This document shows, one piece after another, positions 1 through 8,431 of a stretch of DNA of 64,000 nt. The notes below the pieces were generated by a model. The model did no database searches and had not been told where the DNA came from. It worked only from the letters and a program-made list of their open reading frames with translations. Position 1 is the first letter of the stretch, and each line of letters starts with the position of its first letter. The DNA is taken from the NCBI GenBank assembly GCA_035440445.1, contig DAORMJ010000006.1, forward strand, positions 62,001 through 126,000, read 5' to 3'. The translations under genes were made by a program, and so were the position numbers. The stretch is from Ga0077548 sp035440445 (GTDB lineage: Bacteria; Pseudomonadota; Alphaproteobacteria; Rhizobiales; Xanthobacteraceae).

Positions 1-1197
1 AACGACAGACTCAGCGTAGTACTGGCGTATCATGTCGCTGGTGGGAAATTTTACGAAGGCTCGATACGAACTCTCCCACCATTCGGGTGTCTGATTCTTG
101 GACCGAGTAAAGTCGATGCACGCAAGCTCAACGTCTGGATTTTCTCGCAGACTTTCGGGGATTGCGGAGATTGGATCGGGAATTCCCTCTAAACGCCGCG
201 CAACTGCTAGAAAGTAAATTGCGGCATAGACGTTCGGGGTCGGAAGCTGAAGTTGCGCTAATCCGATATCATAAGCTTCTCGATCTAATCCCTTCAGATG
301 CTTTCCGAGGATCAAATTCGCAATCGCTTTCGGTTCGCTTGGCGCGGCTTCGAAGCCTTCGATGAAGTAGTCCGCAGCTTTGTCGTGATCGCCCAACATC
401 AAATGGCAATGCCCGATGTTGGCGAGCGTTCGAAAGCGAATCCTACCGCTTACGTTTGGCCCAAGCTCTTTGAGCAATTCTTCAAGAAGAGTTTTCGCTG
501 TCTTGGGTTTCACCGCATTCAGAAGATCGCGATAGCTGTCAATTCGCGTCTCGAAAGCGATTTCAATTGGGTCCGTTGGAGCTGGTTCGACTGACTCATC
601 TTTGACAACGACAGCGTGAACTTGAGTGACGGAGCTTTGAACAATGCCAATAGACGCACTCATCGTTCTGGATACGTCGGAAATCTCCGTAACTTGGGCC
701 GACAGATTCTCAATCTGCTGCTGAAGATGCTTCGAACTTGAGGAGTGTGTCTCATCGAATGCTTCAACGGCGGCACTATGCTCTGCGATTCTTTGACAAA
801 GCGTCTGCCAACCCCAAACGCTTATTCTTAGCGGCTTATCTTTGCTGTGTTGTTGAGTTAGTTCTAACGCCAGCGAGTCGTATTTGGCGTTGTCCGCCAC
901 AGTCGTCCAAATAAAATACTCTGTAAGCGAAGGACGAAAATCGAGGGCCTGTGTTACCTCCGCTCGAATTTTAGACTCAGTTAAAGAGTCGACGCGCTTG
1001 CACTGAACGCCGACTAACTGTTGCGGATCGCCGTTTCGGCAACCAACGATATCAACCCCAAACTGTCGATTTCCTCGTTTGCCGTATCGCTTTGCATTTG
1101 GGTCATTGAGAATGCACCGAAGCAATACTTCGCAAGCTCGCTCGAACGCTTGTTCGTCGGCGGGCTTTCGAAATTCCGTCGCTGCGAATGCGGACAT
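1..1197 (-). CDS. Partial Mrr-like nuclease / TPR protein, possible defence gene
   Basis: Reading the minus strand from the ATG at 1197 gives 399 uninterrupted codons to the window edge, so the C-terminus is missing. Residues about 15-138 look like a PD-(D/E)xK nuclease of the Mrr/restriction-endonuclease type: acidic residues E19/E23 in a first helix, then a glycine-rich GVDIVG stretch with D49, then VGVQCKR with Q65 and K67 as the Q-x-K half of the active site. A domain-closing WGWQ motif follows at 128-131. Residues about 140-200 are polar and heptad-like, probably a coiled coil. From about 215 onward the sequence is TPR-like (for example IGHCHLMLGDHDKAADYF). No P-loop NTPase is visible between nuclease and repeats. 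GC is about 50%, clearly below its neighbours, and the gene sits beside tRNA scars, which suggests horizontal transfer. The nuclease fold is well supported; a role in phage defence is inference. Neither a clear Shine-Dalgarno nor a clear promoter is seen. Confidence 0.75.
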   Translation of the reverse strand, partial: MSAFAATEFRKPADEQAFERACEVLLRCILNDPNAKRYGKRGNRQFGVDIVGCRNGDPQQLVGVQCKRVDSLTESKIRAEVTQALDFRPSLTEYFIWTTVADNAKYDSLALELTQQHSKDKPLRISVWGWQTLCQRIAEHSAAVEAFDETHSSSSKHLQQQIENLSAQVTEISDVSRTMSASIGIVQSSVTQVHAVVVKDESVEPAPTDPIEIAFETRIDSYRDLLNAVKPKTAKTLLEELLKELGPNVSGRIRFRTLANIGHCHLMLGDHDKAADYFIEGFEAAPSEPKAIANLILGKHLKGLDREAYDIGLAQLQLPTPNVYAAIYFLAVARRLEGIPDPISAIPESLRENPDVELACIDFTRSKNQTPEWWESSYRAFVKFPTSDMIRQYYAESVV

Positions 1198-1402
1198 ATT
1201 CGAATCGAGTAATTTGCGAAGTTGCTAGTACTACACAGATTGCAGCGGTCATCAGTCGTTGAGGATTACCGCCAAAGGGCGCGACGTTAACCATGTTCGC
1301 GACCTGTTCAACTTCTGTGCTGCGAGAAGCAGGACAGAAATTAGGGCACGCGCGTTCGCACTCGCGCTAAACGCTGATTCTACTTGGCTTCTTGCTGGTG
1401 AA

Positions 1403-1430
1403 TGGCGGAGAGGGTGGGATTCGAACCCAT
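1403..1430 (-). other. tRNA-Ser 3'-end fragment (att-like remnant)
   Basis: The minus strand reads as the T-arm, the acceptor 3' strand CCTCTCC, a G discriminator and CCA, exactly as in the 3' end of a bacterial tRNA-Ser whose 5' end would be GGAGAGG. Similarity stops at the outer base pair of the T stem; no D-arm, anticodon arm or long variable arm precedes it, so it is not a functional tRNA. Such 3' fragments are typical of attachment-site duplications left by integrative elements. The region 1198-1402 beside it holds no gene that I can support. Confidence 0.7.
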
Positions 1431-1435
1431 GGAAG

Positions 1436-1511
1436 TGGTGCCGCAAACAGGATTCGAACCTGTGACCCCGTCATTACGAATGACGTGCTCTACCAGCTGA
1501 GCTATTGCGGC
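1436..1511 (-). tRNA. tRNA-Thr (anticodon CGU)
   Basis: A full cloverleaf can be drawn on the minus strand: acceptor GCCGCAA paired with TTGCGGC, D-arm GCTC...GAGC, anticodon stem CGTCA/TGACG with loop TTCGTAA (anticodon CGT), T-arm ACAGG-TTCGAAT-CCTGT, discriminator A and encoded CCA at 1436-1438. It decodes ACG threonine codons. Its first 39 nt are repeated exactly at 1597-1635, and a tRNA-Ser fragment lies 5 bp beyond its 3' end. Confidence 0.95.
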
Positions 1512-1596
1512 GTACGACCCTACTAAGGCCCTACTAGATTTCCGGTCCGCCAATCAAGCACTTGAATCTGCGGACAAATTTCCCACTGACCTCTTA

Positions 1597-1635
1597 ATTA
1601 CGAATGACGTGCTCTACCAGCTGAGCTATTGCGGC
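1597..1635 (-). repeat. 39 bp direct repeat of tRNA-Thr 5' half
   Basis: This block is identical to nucleotides 1-39 of the tRNA-Thr gene (1473-1511), 124 bp away in the same orientation. It runs from the tRNA 5' end through the anticodon loop and stops there. Flanking bases differ on both sides. The 85 bp between the copies (1512-1596) holds no gene; on the minus strand it contains the repeated word TAGTAGGG twice (around 1516-1534) and would have to supply the promoter of the intact tRNA. The geometry fits an integration crossover inside the tRNA gene followed by loss of most of the inserted element. Confidence 0.85.
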
Positions 1636-1683
1636 CCGCGAAAGTCGCGCGTGGCGCCCTGATAACGGCAAGCCCCGGGCTTT

Positions 1684-3267
1684 TCAAGCAGAACGACCGA
1701 ACCAGCCCCGGATCGAGGATTTCGCGGCTTTTTCGTCCTCGTCGGGCTCGGGGTCGAGCCCCGGATCGTCGGGGAGTGGCGGTTCGGCAATCACCGGCGG
1801 CGGGGAAGCTTTTGCCGGAAGCGGCCGCGGCCGGGCATCGTCCGGAACAAGCAGAATGTCTTCCGAAGGCTTGGTCGTCACCGAGGGCGGCGCGATCGGC
1901 GCAGACACGGCGGCAGGAGCGGGAGCCGGCGCCGGTGGAGGCTCGGCGAAGCCCTGCTCCACCACATGTTCGAGGATCGGTCCGGCGGGTGCCACCGGCG
2001 GCTCTTTCCACTCGAAGGCATCGAGACGCCCCGTGACGGGCGAGGCAGGCAGCCAGCGCTCGGAAATATAACCGTCCGCGACCCAGGCCATGTCGCGGCG
2101 CGCGCGCACGGCGCGCGAAGTCCATTCCCGCGCCTTGCCGTGATCGCCATGCTCGAGCGCTTCGATCTCGGCCATCATCAGGCACATGGCCTGCGTGGGG
2201 GTCGAGAGAAAAGTCTGCAGCGCTTCGCGCGCTACATCGAAATCCTGCGCATCGATCGCGGTCCGGGCGAGTGCGATGACGGTTTCGGGATGCTCGGGGT
2301 TTTTCTTTGCGAGCGTTTGGATGCGTTCGAGCCGCTCCTTGGCGGCGTCTTCCGGGCGCAGACCGAGATAAGATTCGGCAAGCTCCGGATGCGGCGACAC
2401 CGCCCAGGCTTTCTCGATCATGCGAAGTCCGCGCTTGTGCGAACCGCTTTTTGCCTCCAACCGCCCGGCAAGCGCCACCGCAGGAACAAGCGTCGGCGCG
2501 AGCTTCGCGGCCTGACGCGCAAGCACCAGCGCCTTCTCGGCATCGTTATGTTCGATCAACAGTCCCTGCGCGGTCAGAAGCACGGCGCGGCGGCGTTTGG
2601 CGGTCGGTTTGTCGATGGTGCCGGCGCCGGCTTCGCGCTCGACCGTCGCCAGCGCTTCGTCCCATTCGCCGTTCAGGCTCTGGAATTCGAGCAGCGCTTC
2701 CGACGCCCAGAAGATGCTGGAGTCAGATTTCGACGCCTCCTCGGCGGCTTCGCGCGCGGCATGTAGATCGTCGCGCCGGCGCGCTTCGAGATAGAGACCC
2801 CGCAAGCCGAGGAGCCTCGTATCGGGCTGCGCCAGCATCTCGCGAAATTCGACTTCCGCGCGCTGCGCATCGCCATCGAGTTGCGCCGCCTGTGCGGCAA
2901 GCAGCATGGCGAGCGGTTCGCGGCCGAGAATTCGCTGCGCTTCGTTCGCGGAGCTGCGCGCAAGCGAAAGATTGCCGGCACCCGCCGCGATCATGCCCCG
3001 CGACAACGCCTCCCAGCCTTTGGCGCGGCGGCGTTCGCGGAAGAACATCGAGACATTGCCGGGCGCAAGCAAAAAGAAGCGTACCACCGACCAGACCATG
3101 ATCGTGACAACGAGCAGTGCCGCGAGCACCGAAAACGCGACCGTGACGCTCGTCGAAATCCGCCAGCCTTGCCAGGTGAGCACGATCTCGCCGGGCCGGT
3201 CCACGAGCCAGGCCGCACCGATGGCAAGGACGATGATGCCGAGCAGAAACAGAACAATACGGATCAC
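1684..3267 (-). CDS. HemY-domain TPR membrane protein (Orf52-like)
   Basis: This 527-residue protein starts with two hydrophobic segments (about residues 3-23 and 42-70) that form the HemY N-terminal membrane domain. A long TPR-like helical repeat region runs from about 85 to 400, followed by a proline/alanine-rich, acidic tail. The family is often annotated HemY by position in hem operons but is not a protoporphyrinogen oxidase. In alphaproteobacteria the gene next to mic60 is called orf52 and is thought to work with Mic60 in shaping intracytoplasmic membranes. It overlaps the upstream mic60-like gene by 4 bp, so it is translated from the hemC-hemD-mic60 transcript. The family call is firm; the membrane-shaping role is taken from the alphaproteobacterial literature. 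Confidence 0.88.
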   Translation of the reverse strand: MIRIVLFLLGIIVLAIGAAWLVDRPGEIVLTWQGWRISTSVTVAFSVLAALLVVTIMVWSVVRFFLLAPGNVSMFFRERRRAKGWEALSRGMIAAGAGNLSLARSSANEAQRILGREPLAMLLAAQAAQLDGDAQRAEVEFREMLAQPDTRLLGLRGLYLEARRRDDLHAAREAAEEASKSDSSIFWASEALLEFQSLNGEWDEALATVEREAGAGTIDKPTAKRRRAVLLTAQGLLIEHNDAEKALVLARQAAKLAPTLVPAVALAGRLEAKSGSHKRGLRMIEKAWAVSPHPELAESYLGLRPEDAAKERLERIQTLAKKNPEHPETVIALARTAIDAQDFDVAREALQTFLSTPTQAMCLMMAEIEALEHGDHGKAREWTSRAVRARRDMAWVADGYISERWLPASPVTGRLDAFEWKEPPVAPAGPILEHVVEQGFAEPPPAPAPAPAAVSAPIAPPSVTTKPSEDILLVPDDARPRPLPAKASPPPVIAEPPLPDDPGLDPEPDEDEKAAKSSIRGWFGRSA

Positions 3268-4514
3268 GGCTTCGGACGCTCCGTCACGATTGCGCTGAGC
3301 GCCGCATTGATCTGGTTTCGGATCAGCGCATCGGCATCGCGCCGCCGTTCGGCCGGGGCGAACCAGTCTTTGGCGAGATCGCGGACCGAAGCAGGCAGGG
3401 ATTTCGCGTCCTCGAGCGCGCCCGCAAGATCGGCGCGCGAAAGTTTCGCATCCATCCGCGCGATGATCGCGGCCGGTTCGCTCCCCTGTGGCTCGCCGAC
3501 CGGGCGAACTTCGACGATCTTGCTCGCATTGCTCCAGAGCCGCGTCAGCACGCCGCTATCGGAGGAAGGCGGCGGGCTCAGCATTCTGCTCGCAGCCGGA
3601 CCGAATTGACGGGCGAGCATAGCGATGGTCGGCAGTCCATCTTTCGCATGTTGCGCAAGCGGCGCGAGTGAAGCCGCGCGTTCCTTCGCAATTCCGCGCA
3701 CGGCTTCAAGCTCATTCGCGAAAGGCCGCCCGCTTGCGATCGCGTCGCGCAGGACGCCGAGTGCGACGACTTCCGCCGAATGCAGGTCGGGCTTCGGCTC
3801 GGGTGCCGGTTGGGGCTTCGGTGCGTCGGTAAGCGCCACCACGCGAGCCTCGATCTGCGAAAGCCGCTGATTCACCGCGGCGACTTCGGCAGCACTTGCA
3901 GCCGGCGTTGCTGGTGTCTTTGCCTGCGCCTCGATCAGCTTCTTCATCTGCGCGAGTTCGCCGCGCAGTTCCGCGGTCGCCGTGGCGACGGCAGGTGCTT
4001 TCTCCTGTGCTTCGATCAGCCGCTTCACTTCGGCGAGTTGATTGCGCAATTCGCCGGTTGCCGATTCGAGCTTGGCGTTGCGTTCGTTCAGCGGCGAAAG
4101 ATCGATCATCGGCTGCGACTTGGTCTCTTGCTGCGAAAGCCGCGAGGAAAGCTGCGCGATCGCATTGCTCACCGAGGAAGTGTCGGGCGCCGAAGGCGGC
4201 GTGGAGGCAAAGAGCCACGCACCGAGAAGTCCCGCGCCGACACCGGAAAGTGCCGCGACCAGAATCGCAGGAAAGGCAGCCGCGTAATCCTGTTTGCGCG
4301 CATCCGCTTTCGGCGTTTCTTCCGCGGTGTGACCGGCCGGTTCTGCTGCGGCCTCAGCCTTCACGTCATCTTTCTTTGCCATCGGCTCGTCTTGCATCGC
4401 AGGCGCCTCCGCGCGCTGCGTGACATCCCTTGCTTCTGCGTCGATCACCTGGGGCTGGCGCTTCGGGCGAAGCTTGGGAATGGAATTCCGTTCGCTTTTC
4501 ATCGTGTCGCTCAT
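3264..4514 (-). CDS. mic60: Mitofilin/Mic60-family inner-membrane protein
   Basis: The 416-residue protein has a polar, charged N-terminus, one transmembrane segment at about 80-103, a long coiled-coil region (about 115-230) with repeated LxxQLAEVKRLIEAQ-type heptads, and a C-terminal helical domain (about 245-410) matching the bacterial mitofilin domain. Bacterial Mic60 bends the inner membrane and tethers it to the envelope, as its mitochondrial descendant does at crista junctions. Position between hemD and the Orf52/HemY-like gene is the conserved alphaproteobacterial arrangement. The stop of hemD lies 2 bp upstream of its start. Primary sequence conservation in this family is low, so the name rests on architecture and synteny together. 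Confidence 0.8.
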   Translation of the reverse strand: MSDTMKSERNSIPKLRPKRQPQVIDAEARDVTQRAEAPAMQDEPMAKKDDVKAEAAAEPAGHTAEETPKADARKQDYAAAFPAILVAALSGVGAGLLGAWLFASTPPSAPDTSSVSNAIAQLSSRLSQQETKSQPMIDLSPLNERNAKLESATGELRNQLAEVKRLIEAQEKAPAVATATAELRGELAQMKKLIEAQAKTPATPAASAAEVAAVNQRLSQIEARVVALTDAPKPQPAPEPKPDLHSAEVVALGVLRDAIASGRPFANELEAVRGIAKERAASLAPLAQHAKDGLPTIAMLARQFGPAASRMLSPPPSSDSGVLTRLWSNASKIVEVRPVGEPQGSEPAAIIARMDAKLSRADLAGALEDAKSLPASVRDLAKDWFAPAERRRDADALIRNQINAALSAIVTERPKP

Positions 4515-4516
4515 GG

Positions 4517-5251
4517 CTATTCAGTTTCCTCGCCTCGCAGCGGATTGTCCAACGCTTGGGCCCCAAGCACGGTAAAGAGCGCCTGCTCGTCGGGCGCCGC
4601 CGCGATCTCGGCCGGAAGGCCAGATGTCTGCAGCGGCGCGGCAACTGCCGCAGACAAACAGATATGCCGTGTCTTTCTTATGTCTTCGTCAATGCCCGCG
4701 CCGCGCGCGAGCCGCAGGAAGGCCGTGGCGCTGCGCTCCGAATAATGCAGCACCGCGTCGAGCTGCCCGTCACGAAACGCTTGAATCGTCTCCGTCTTCA
4801 AGGCTGCCGCAGGCTTCGCGCGGTAGAGAACGGCGACCTCGGTTTTGATTCCCACCTGCAGCAACCTGCCCGGAAGATCGCCGGCGCGATCCTCGCCCGC
4901 GAGGTGCAGCACGCGCGCCCCCGCGGGCAGCGCGGCCGCGATCAGATTACCCAGCGCATTCACCTCGCCCGCGGCCACGCCGACTTTCTGAAATCCGTAT
5001 TCGCGCGCGACTTCCGCGGTGCGCACGCCTACCGCGAAGACTGGAAGCTCCTTGAAGTGATCGAGCGCTTTCGCAGCGCGAACGCCGTTCGCACTCGTGA
5101 AGACGATCGCGTCGTAGTCGAGCGCCGGTATCGACGCATCCACCGCTTCGACGGCAATCGCCGGATCGGTCAGCACGTCGCAGCCAAGCTCGCGAAGTGT
5201 TGCCGCCGTTCGCTCGGCGTCGAAGGCGGGGCGTGTCACGAGCACGCGCAT
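4517..5251 (-). CDS. hemD: Uroporphyrinogen-III synthase
   Basis: HemD cyclises hydroxymethylbilane, the HemC product, to uroporphyrinogen III with inversion of ring D. The 244-residue length is usual for the family. The N-terminus MRVLVTRPAFDAERTAATL is the standard start of the first lobe, and the middle YDAIVFTSANGVRA stretch (about 85-98) is a conserved signature. Conservation is otherwise weak, as is normal for HemD. Its start lies 4 bp after the hemC stop, so the two consecutive enzymes of tetrapyrrole synthesis are co-transcribed. Confidence 0.93.
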   Translation of the reverse strand: MRVLVTRPAFDAERTAATLRELGCDVLTDPAIAVEAVDASIPALDYDAIVFTSANGVRAAKALDHFKELPVFAVGVRTAEVAREYGFQKVGVAAGEVNALGNLIAAALPAGARVLHLAGEDRAGDLPGRLLQVGIKTEVAVLYRAKPAAALKTETIQAFRDGQLDAVLHYSERSATAFLRLARGAGIDEDIRKTRHICLSAAVAAPLQTSGLPAEIAAAPDEQALFTVLGAQALDNPLRGEETE

Positions 5252-5255
5252 CGCG

Positions 5256-6173
5256 TTACGCGGATAGCGCGCCTTCCGGCGCGCGTTTCAGCAGATACTC
5301 GCCCGCTTCCCTGCCGATCCGCGCGGCGTCCCCCGCCGCACCTTCATGCGAGACCCCCGCGAACGCGCTGCCATCGGGCATGATGACGAGCCCGGTGAGA
5401 TGCAGATTTTCGTTCTCGATCCGCGCATGACCCGCAATCGGCGTGCGGCATGAGCCGTCAAGTGCTGTGAGGAAGGCGCGCTCGGCCATCAGCGCGGCAT
5501 AACTCGGCGCGTGATTGATCGCATCCAGCATCTTCTTTGTCTTGCGATCGCCACTGCGCGTTTCGATGGCGATGATGCCCTGCGCCACCGCGGGCGGATA
5601 TTGCATGGGGTCGAGCACTTGCGTGGCATGTTGCGTAAGACCAAGCCGCTGCAAGCCGGCATAAGCCAGAATGGTCGCGTCACACTCGCCGGACTTCATC
5701 TTCTCCATCCGCGTCTGCACGTTGCCGCGCAGAAGCGAAATCTGCAGATCCGGACGGATACGAAGCGCAAGCGCCTGCCTGCGCACCGAAGCGGTGCCGA
5801 GCTTTGCACCCTGCGGCAAGTCTTCGAGCGAGGCGGCGGAGGCGCTCAGAAACGCGTCGCGCGGATCGGCGCGCTCCGGCGCCGCGGCGATCTCAAGCCC
5901 GTCGGGCAGGATGGTCTGGACGTCCTTGCCCGAATGCACCGAAAGATCGACCACGCCCGAAAGCAGCGCTTCGTCGATCTCCTTGGTGAAGATGCCCTTG
6001 CCGCCGGACTCCTGAAACGAGCGGTCGAGCACCATGTCGCCGGTCGTCTTGATGGTGACGATCTCGATTTCGGCGGGGTCCATGCCGTGCGCCTGGGCGA
6101 GCGCCGCCCGCACGGCGGTGGCCTGCGCCAGCGCCAGCGGGCTTCCGCGCGTTCCGATGCGGATTTTGCTCAT
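5256..6173 (-). CDS. hemC: Hydroxymethylbilane synthase (porphobilinogen deaminase)
   Basis: HemC joins four porphobilinogen molecules into hydroxymethylbilane using a dipyrromethane cofactor bound to a cysteine. The 305-residue protein begins MSKIRIGTRGSPLALAQA, the family's hallmark N-terminus, so I place the start at 6173 although the frame stays open upstream to 6347. The cofactor-binding cysteine is in ALDGSCRTPIAG near residue 240, and the VHSGKD motif is present (family consensus VHSLKD, so a serine-glycine variant here). It heads the hemC-hemD-mic60-orf52 unit and is divergent from tsaD with 91 bp between the starts. Confidence 0.96.
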   Translation of the reverse strand: MSKIRIGTRGSPLALAQATAVRAALAQAHGMDPAEIEIVTIKTTGDMVLDRSFQESGGKGIFTKEIDEALLSGVVDLSVHSGKDVQTILPDGLEIAAAPERADPRDAFLSASAASLEDLPQGAKLGTASVRRQALALRIRPDLQISLLRGNVQTRMEKMKSGECDATILAYAGLQRLGLTQHATQVLDPMQYPPAVAQGIIAIETRSGDRKTKKMLDAINHAPSYAALMAERAFLTALDGSCRTPIAGHARIENENLHLTGLVIMPDGSAFAGVSHEGAAGDAARIGREAGEYLLKRAPEGALSA

Positions 6174-6264
6174 CGAGTGCCTTGGAATCCTGTCTTGAGG
6201 CGGTTCAGTTGCGGCCGGGATAGCACTATGGGCGGCCTGCCGAAATCCTGCTATTTGCCGCCTC

Positions 6265-7308
6265 ATGCTCGTTCTCGGTATCGAAACCACCTGCGACGAA
6301 ACCGCCGCCGCCGTCGTACAGCGCGGCGCGGATGGCGTCGGCATCATCCGCTCGAACGTCGTCTATTCGCAGATCGCCGAACACCGCCAGTTCGGCGGCG
6401 TAGTGCCGGAAATTGCCGCCCGCGCGCACGTCGAGGTGCTGGACCAGATTATCTCCAAGGCGCTGACCGACGCCGTCGTTCGCCTCTCCGACATTACCGC
6501 GGTCGCTGCGGCGGCAGGCCCTGGCCTGATCGGCGGCGTGATCGTCGGCCTGACCGAAGCCAAGGCCATCGCGCTTGCCGCGCGCAAGAAATTCGTCGCG
6601 GTAAATCACCTCGAAGCCCACGCCTTGAGCGTGCGCCTGATCGGCCGGGTCGATTTTCCTTATCTTCTTTTGCTTGCCTCCGGCGGTCATACGCAGCTCG
6701 TATTGGTCGAAGACGTCGGCCGTTACCGCAAGATCGGCGGCACGCTCGATGATGCGATCGGGGAAGCCTTTGACAAGGCGGGCAAGATGCTCGGCCTCGG
6801 CTATCCCGGCGGGCCGGAAGTCGAGAAGCGCGCGCTCAAGGGCGATCCCGAGCGTTTCGAGTTGCCGCGTCCGATGTTCGGCAGGTTGGAACCGAATTTC
6901 TCGCTCTCCGGACTGAAGACGGCCCTTCGCATCGAGGCCGAAGCGATTGCGCCTCTGTCGGAGGAAGACGTCAACGATCTCTGCGCGAGTTTCCAGGCTG
7001 CGATCCTCGACGTGATCGCCGACCGCACGCGTGTTGCGCTGATGAAGCTCCGCAACACCGTCGATCGCCCGACCGCCTTCGTCGTGGCCGGCGGCGTCGC
7101 GGCCAATCTCGCGATCCGGCACATGCTGGAAAAGGAAACCGCGGACCTCAACACGCCGCTGATCGTGCCGCCGCAGTCGCTCTGCACCGACAACGGCGCG
7201 ATGATCGCATGGGCCGCCGCCGAGCGTCTGGCGCGCGGCTTCGAAGACACGCTCGATGCAGCGCCCCGCGCGCGCTGGGCGCTGGCGGAAGAAAAACCGG
7301 CGACATGA
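6265..7308 (+). CDS. tsaD: tRNA N6-threonylcarbamoyladenosine transferase TsaD
   Basis: TsaD transfers the threonylcarbamoyl group to A37 of tRNAs reading ANN codons, acting with TsaB and TsaE. The 347-residue length is typical. The metal-binding HxxxH motif is present as HLEAH (H115, H119), and the ASKHA-fold signatures LGIETTCDETAAAVV at the N-terminus and ASGGHTQL in the middle are intact. Start at 6265 gives the canonical MLVLGIETTCDE. It overlaps gpsA by 4 bp (ATGA), and the tsaD-gpsA pairing is common in alphaproteobacteria. Confidence 0.97.
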   Translation: MLVLGIETTCDETAAAVVQRGADGVGIIRSNVVYSQIAEHRQFGGVVPEIAARAHVEVLDQIISKALTDAVVRLSDITAVAAAAGPGLIGGVIVGLTEAKAIALAARKKFVAVNHLEAHALSVRLIGRVDFPYLLLLASGGHTQLVLVEDVGRYRKIGGTLDDAIGEAFDKAGKMLGLGYPGGPEVEKRALKGDPERFELPRPMFGRLEPNFSLSGLKTALRIEAEAIAPLSEEDVNDLCASFQAAILDVIADRTRVALMKLRNTVDRPTAFVVAGGVAANLAIRHMLEKETADLNTPLIVPPQSLCTDNGAMIAWAAAERLARGFEDTLDAAPRARWALAEEKPAT

Positions 7309-8285
7309 AGCGCATCGACGTCATCGGCGCAGGCGCATGGGGCACGGCCCTCGCCAACGCCGCGGCGAAAGCCGGCTGTCGCGTCATTCTTCACGGACGC
7401 GATGAAACGCTGATGGCGGCAATCGCCGCGTCGCGAAAGAACGAAAAATATCTTCCCGGTGTCACGCTCGACGAGAACGTCGAGACCACGACCGAGCTTG
7501 CGCGCGTCGCTGACGCCGATGCCGTGCTGCTGGTGACGCCGACGCAGACGCTTCGCCAGACCGCGATCGCGCTCGGCCCCCATTGGCGCGCGGGCACGCC
7601 CGCCATTGCCTGCTCGAAGGGTATCGAGATCGGTACGAAGAAATTCGTCACCGAAGTCATCGAAGAAGTGCTGCCTGCGGCACGGCCTGCGATTCTGTCG
7701 GGTCCGAGCTTCGCGCAGGATGTCGCGCGCGGACTACCGACAGCCGTGACGCTTGCTACGCACGACGAAACGCTGGCGCTGGAGCTTTCGGCGCAACTCT
7801 CGTCGCAGACGTTCCGGCTCTATCACTCGACCGATGTGCGCGGTGTCGAGATCGGCGGCGCGGCGAAGAACGTGCTTGCGATCGCAGCCGGGATCGCGAC
7901 GGGCAGAAAGCTCGGCGCAAGCGCGCAGGCCGCGCTCACCACGCGCGGCTTTGCCGAACTGATGCGCTTTGCCCGCGCCTGTGGCGCGAAGCCCGCGACG
8001 CTCACCGGGCTTTCGGGGCTGGGCGACCTGATTCTCACCTGCTCGTCGGCGCAATCGCGCAATTATGCGTTCGGCGTTGCGCTGGGCAGCGCTGCTTCTC
8101 TTGACGTTCGCGGAAACGGCACGGTCGAAGGCGTCTATACCGCGCCGGTTCTGGTCGAGGCCGCGCGCGAAAGGCAGGTGGAAATGCCGATCGTCGAGGC
8201 GGTTGCTGCCGTCCTTGCAGGAGAGACGGAGATCGGCGCCGCGATCCTCGGGTTGCTTTCGCGGCCCTTGCGCGAGGAAGACTGA
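7305..8285 (+). CDS. gpsA: Glycerol-3-phosphate dehydrogenase [NAD(P)+]
   Basis: GpsA reduces dihydroxyacetone phosphate to sn-glycerol 3-phosphate, the backbone of phospholipids, in the cytoplasm. The start at 7305 overlaps the tsaD stop and yields MKRIDVIGAGAWGTALA with the GxGxWG nucleotide-binding motif at residues 8-13. The catalytic lysine region VEIGGAAKNVLAIAAG and the GLSGLGDLILTC signature are both present. The 326-residue length is normal. Translational coupling with tsaD is likely. Confidence 0.97.
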   Translation: MKRIDVIGAGAWGTALANAAAKAGCRVILHGRDETLMAAIAASRKNEKYLPGVTLDENVETTTELARVADADAVLLVTPTQTLRQTAIALGPHWRAGTPAIACSKGIEIGTKKFVTEVIEEVLPAARPAILSGPSFAQDVARGLPTAVTLATHDETLALELSAQLSSQTFRLYHSTDVRGVEIGGAAKNVLAIAAGIATGRKLGASAQAALTTRGFAELMRFARACGAKPATLTGLSGLGDLILTCSSAQSRNYAFGVALGSAASLDVRGNGTVEGVYTAPVLVEAARERQVEMPIVEAVAAVLAGETEIGAAILGLLSRPLREED

Positions 8286-8431
8286 ACGGCGAACCGGTTC
8301 CGGCGATGACGCAATAACAAGAGCAAGGAGCCTCTCGCGGCCAAGATACTGGAACGGAAATCGCGCACTTGCTGGCGGGGTACGGCAAAGAATGGTAGAG
8401 GCGCTCTCTTGGAACAGGGTTCTTCCTACCG

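Noticed and set aside
1103..1294. Small minus-strand frame resembling a secreted peptide
   Set aside because: It overlaps the well-supported nuclease-TPR gene in another frame and has no ribosome-binding site.
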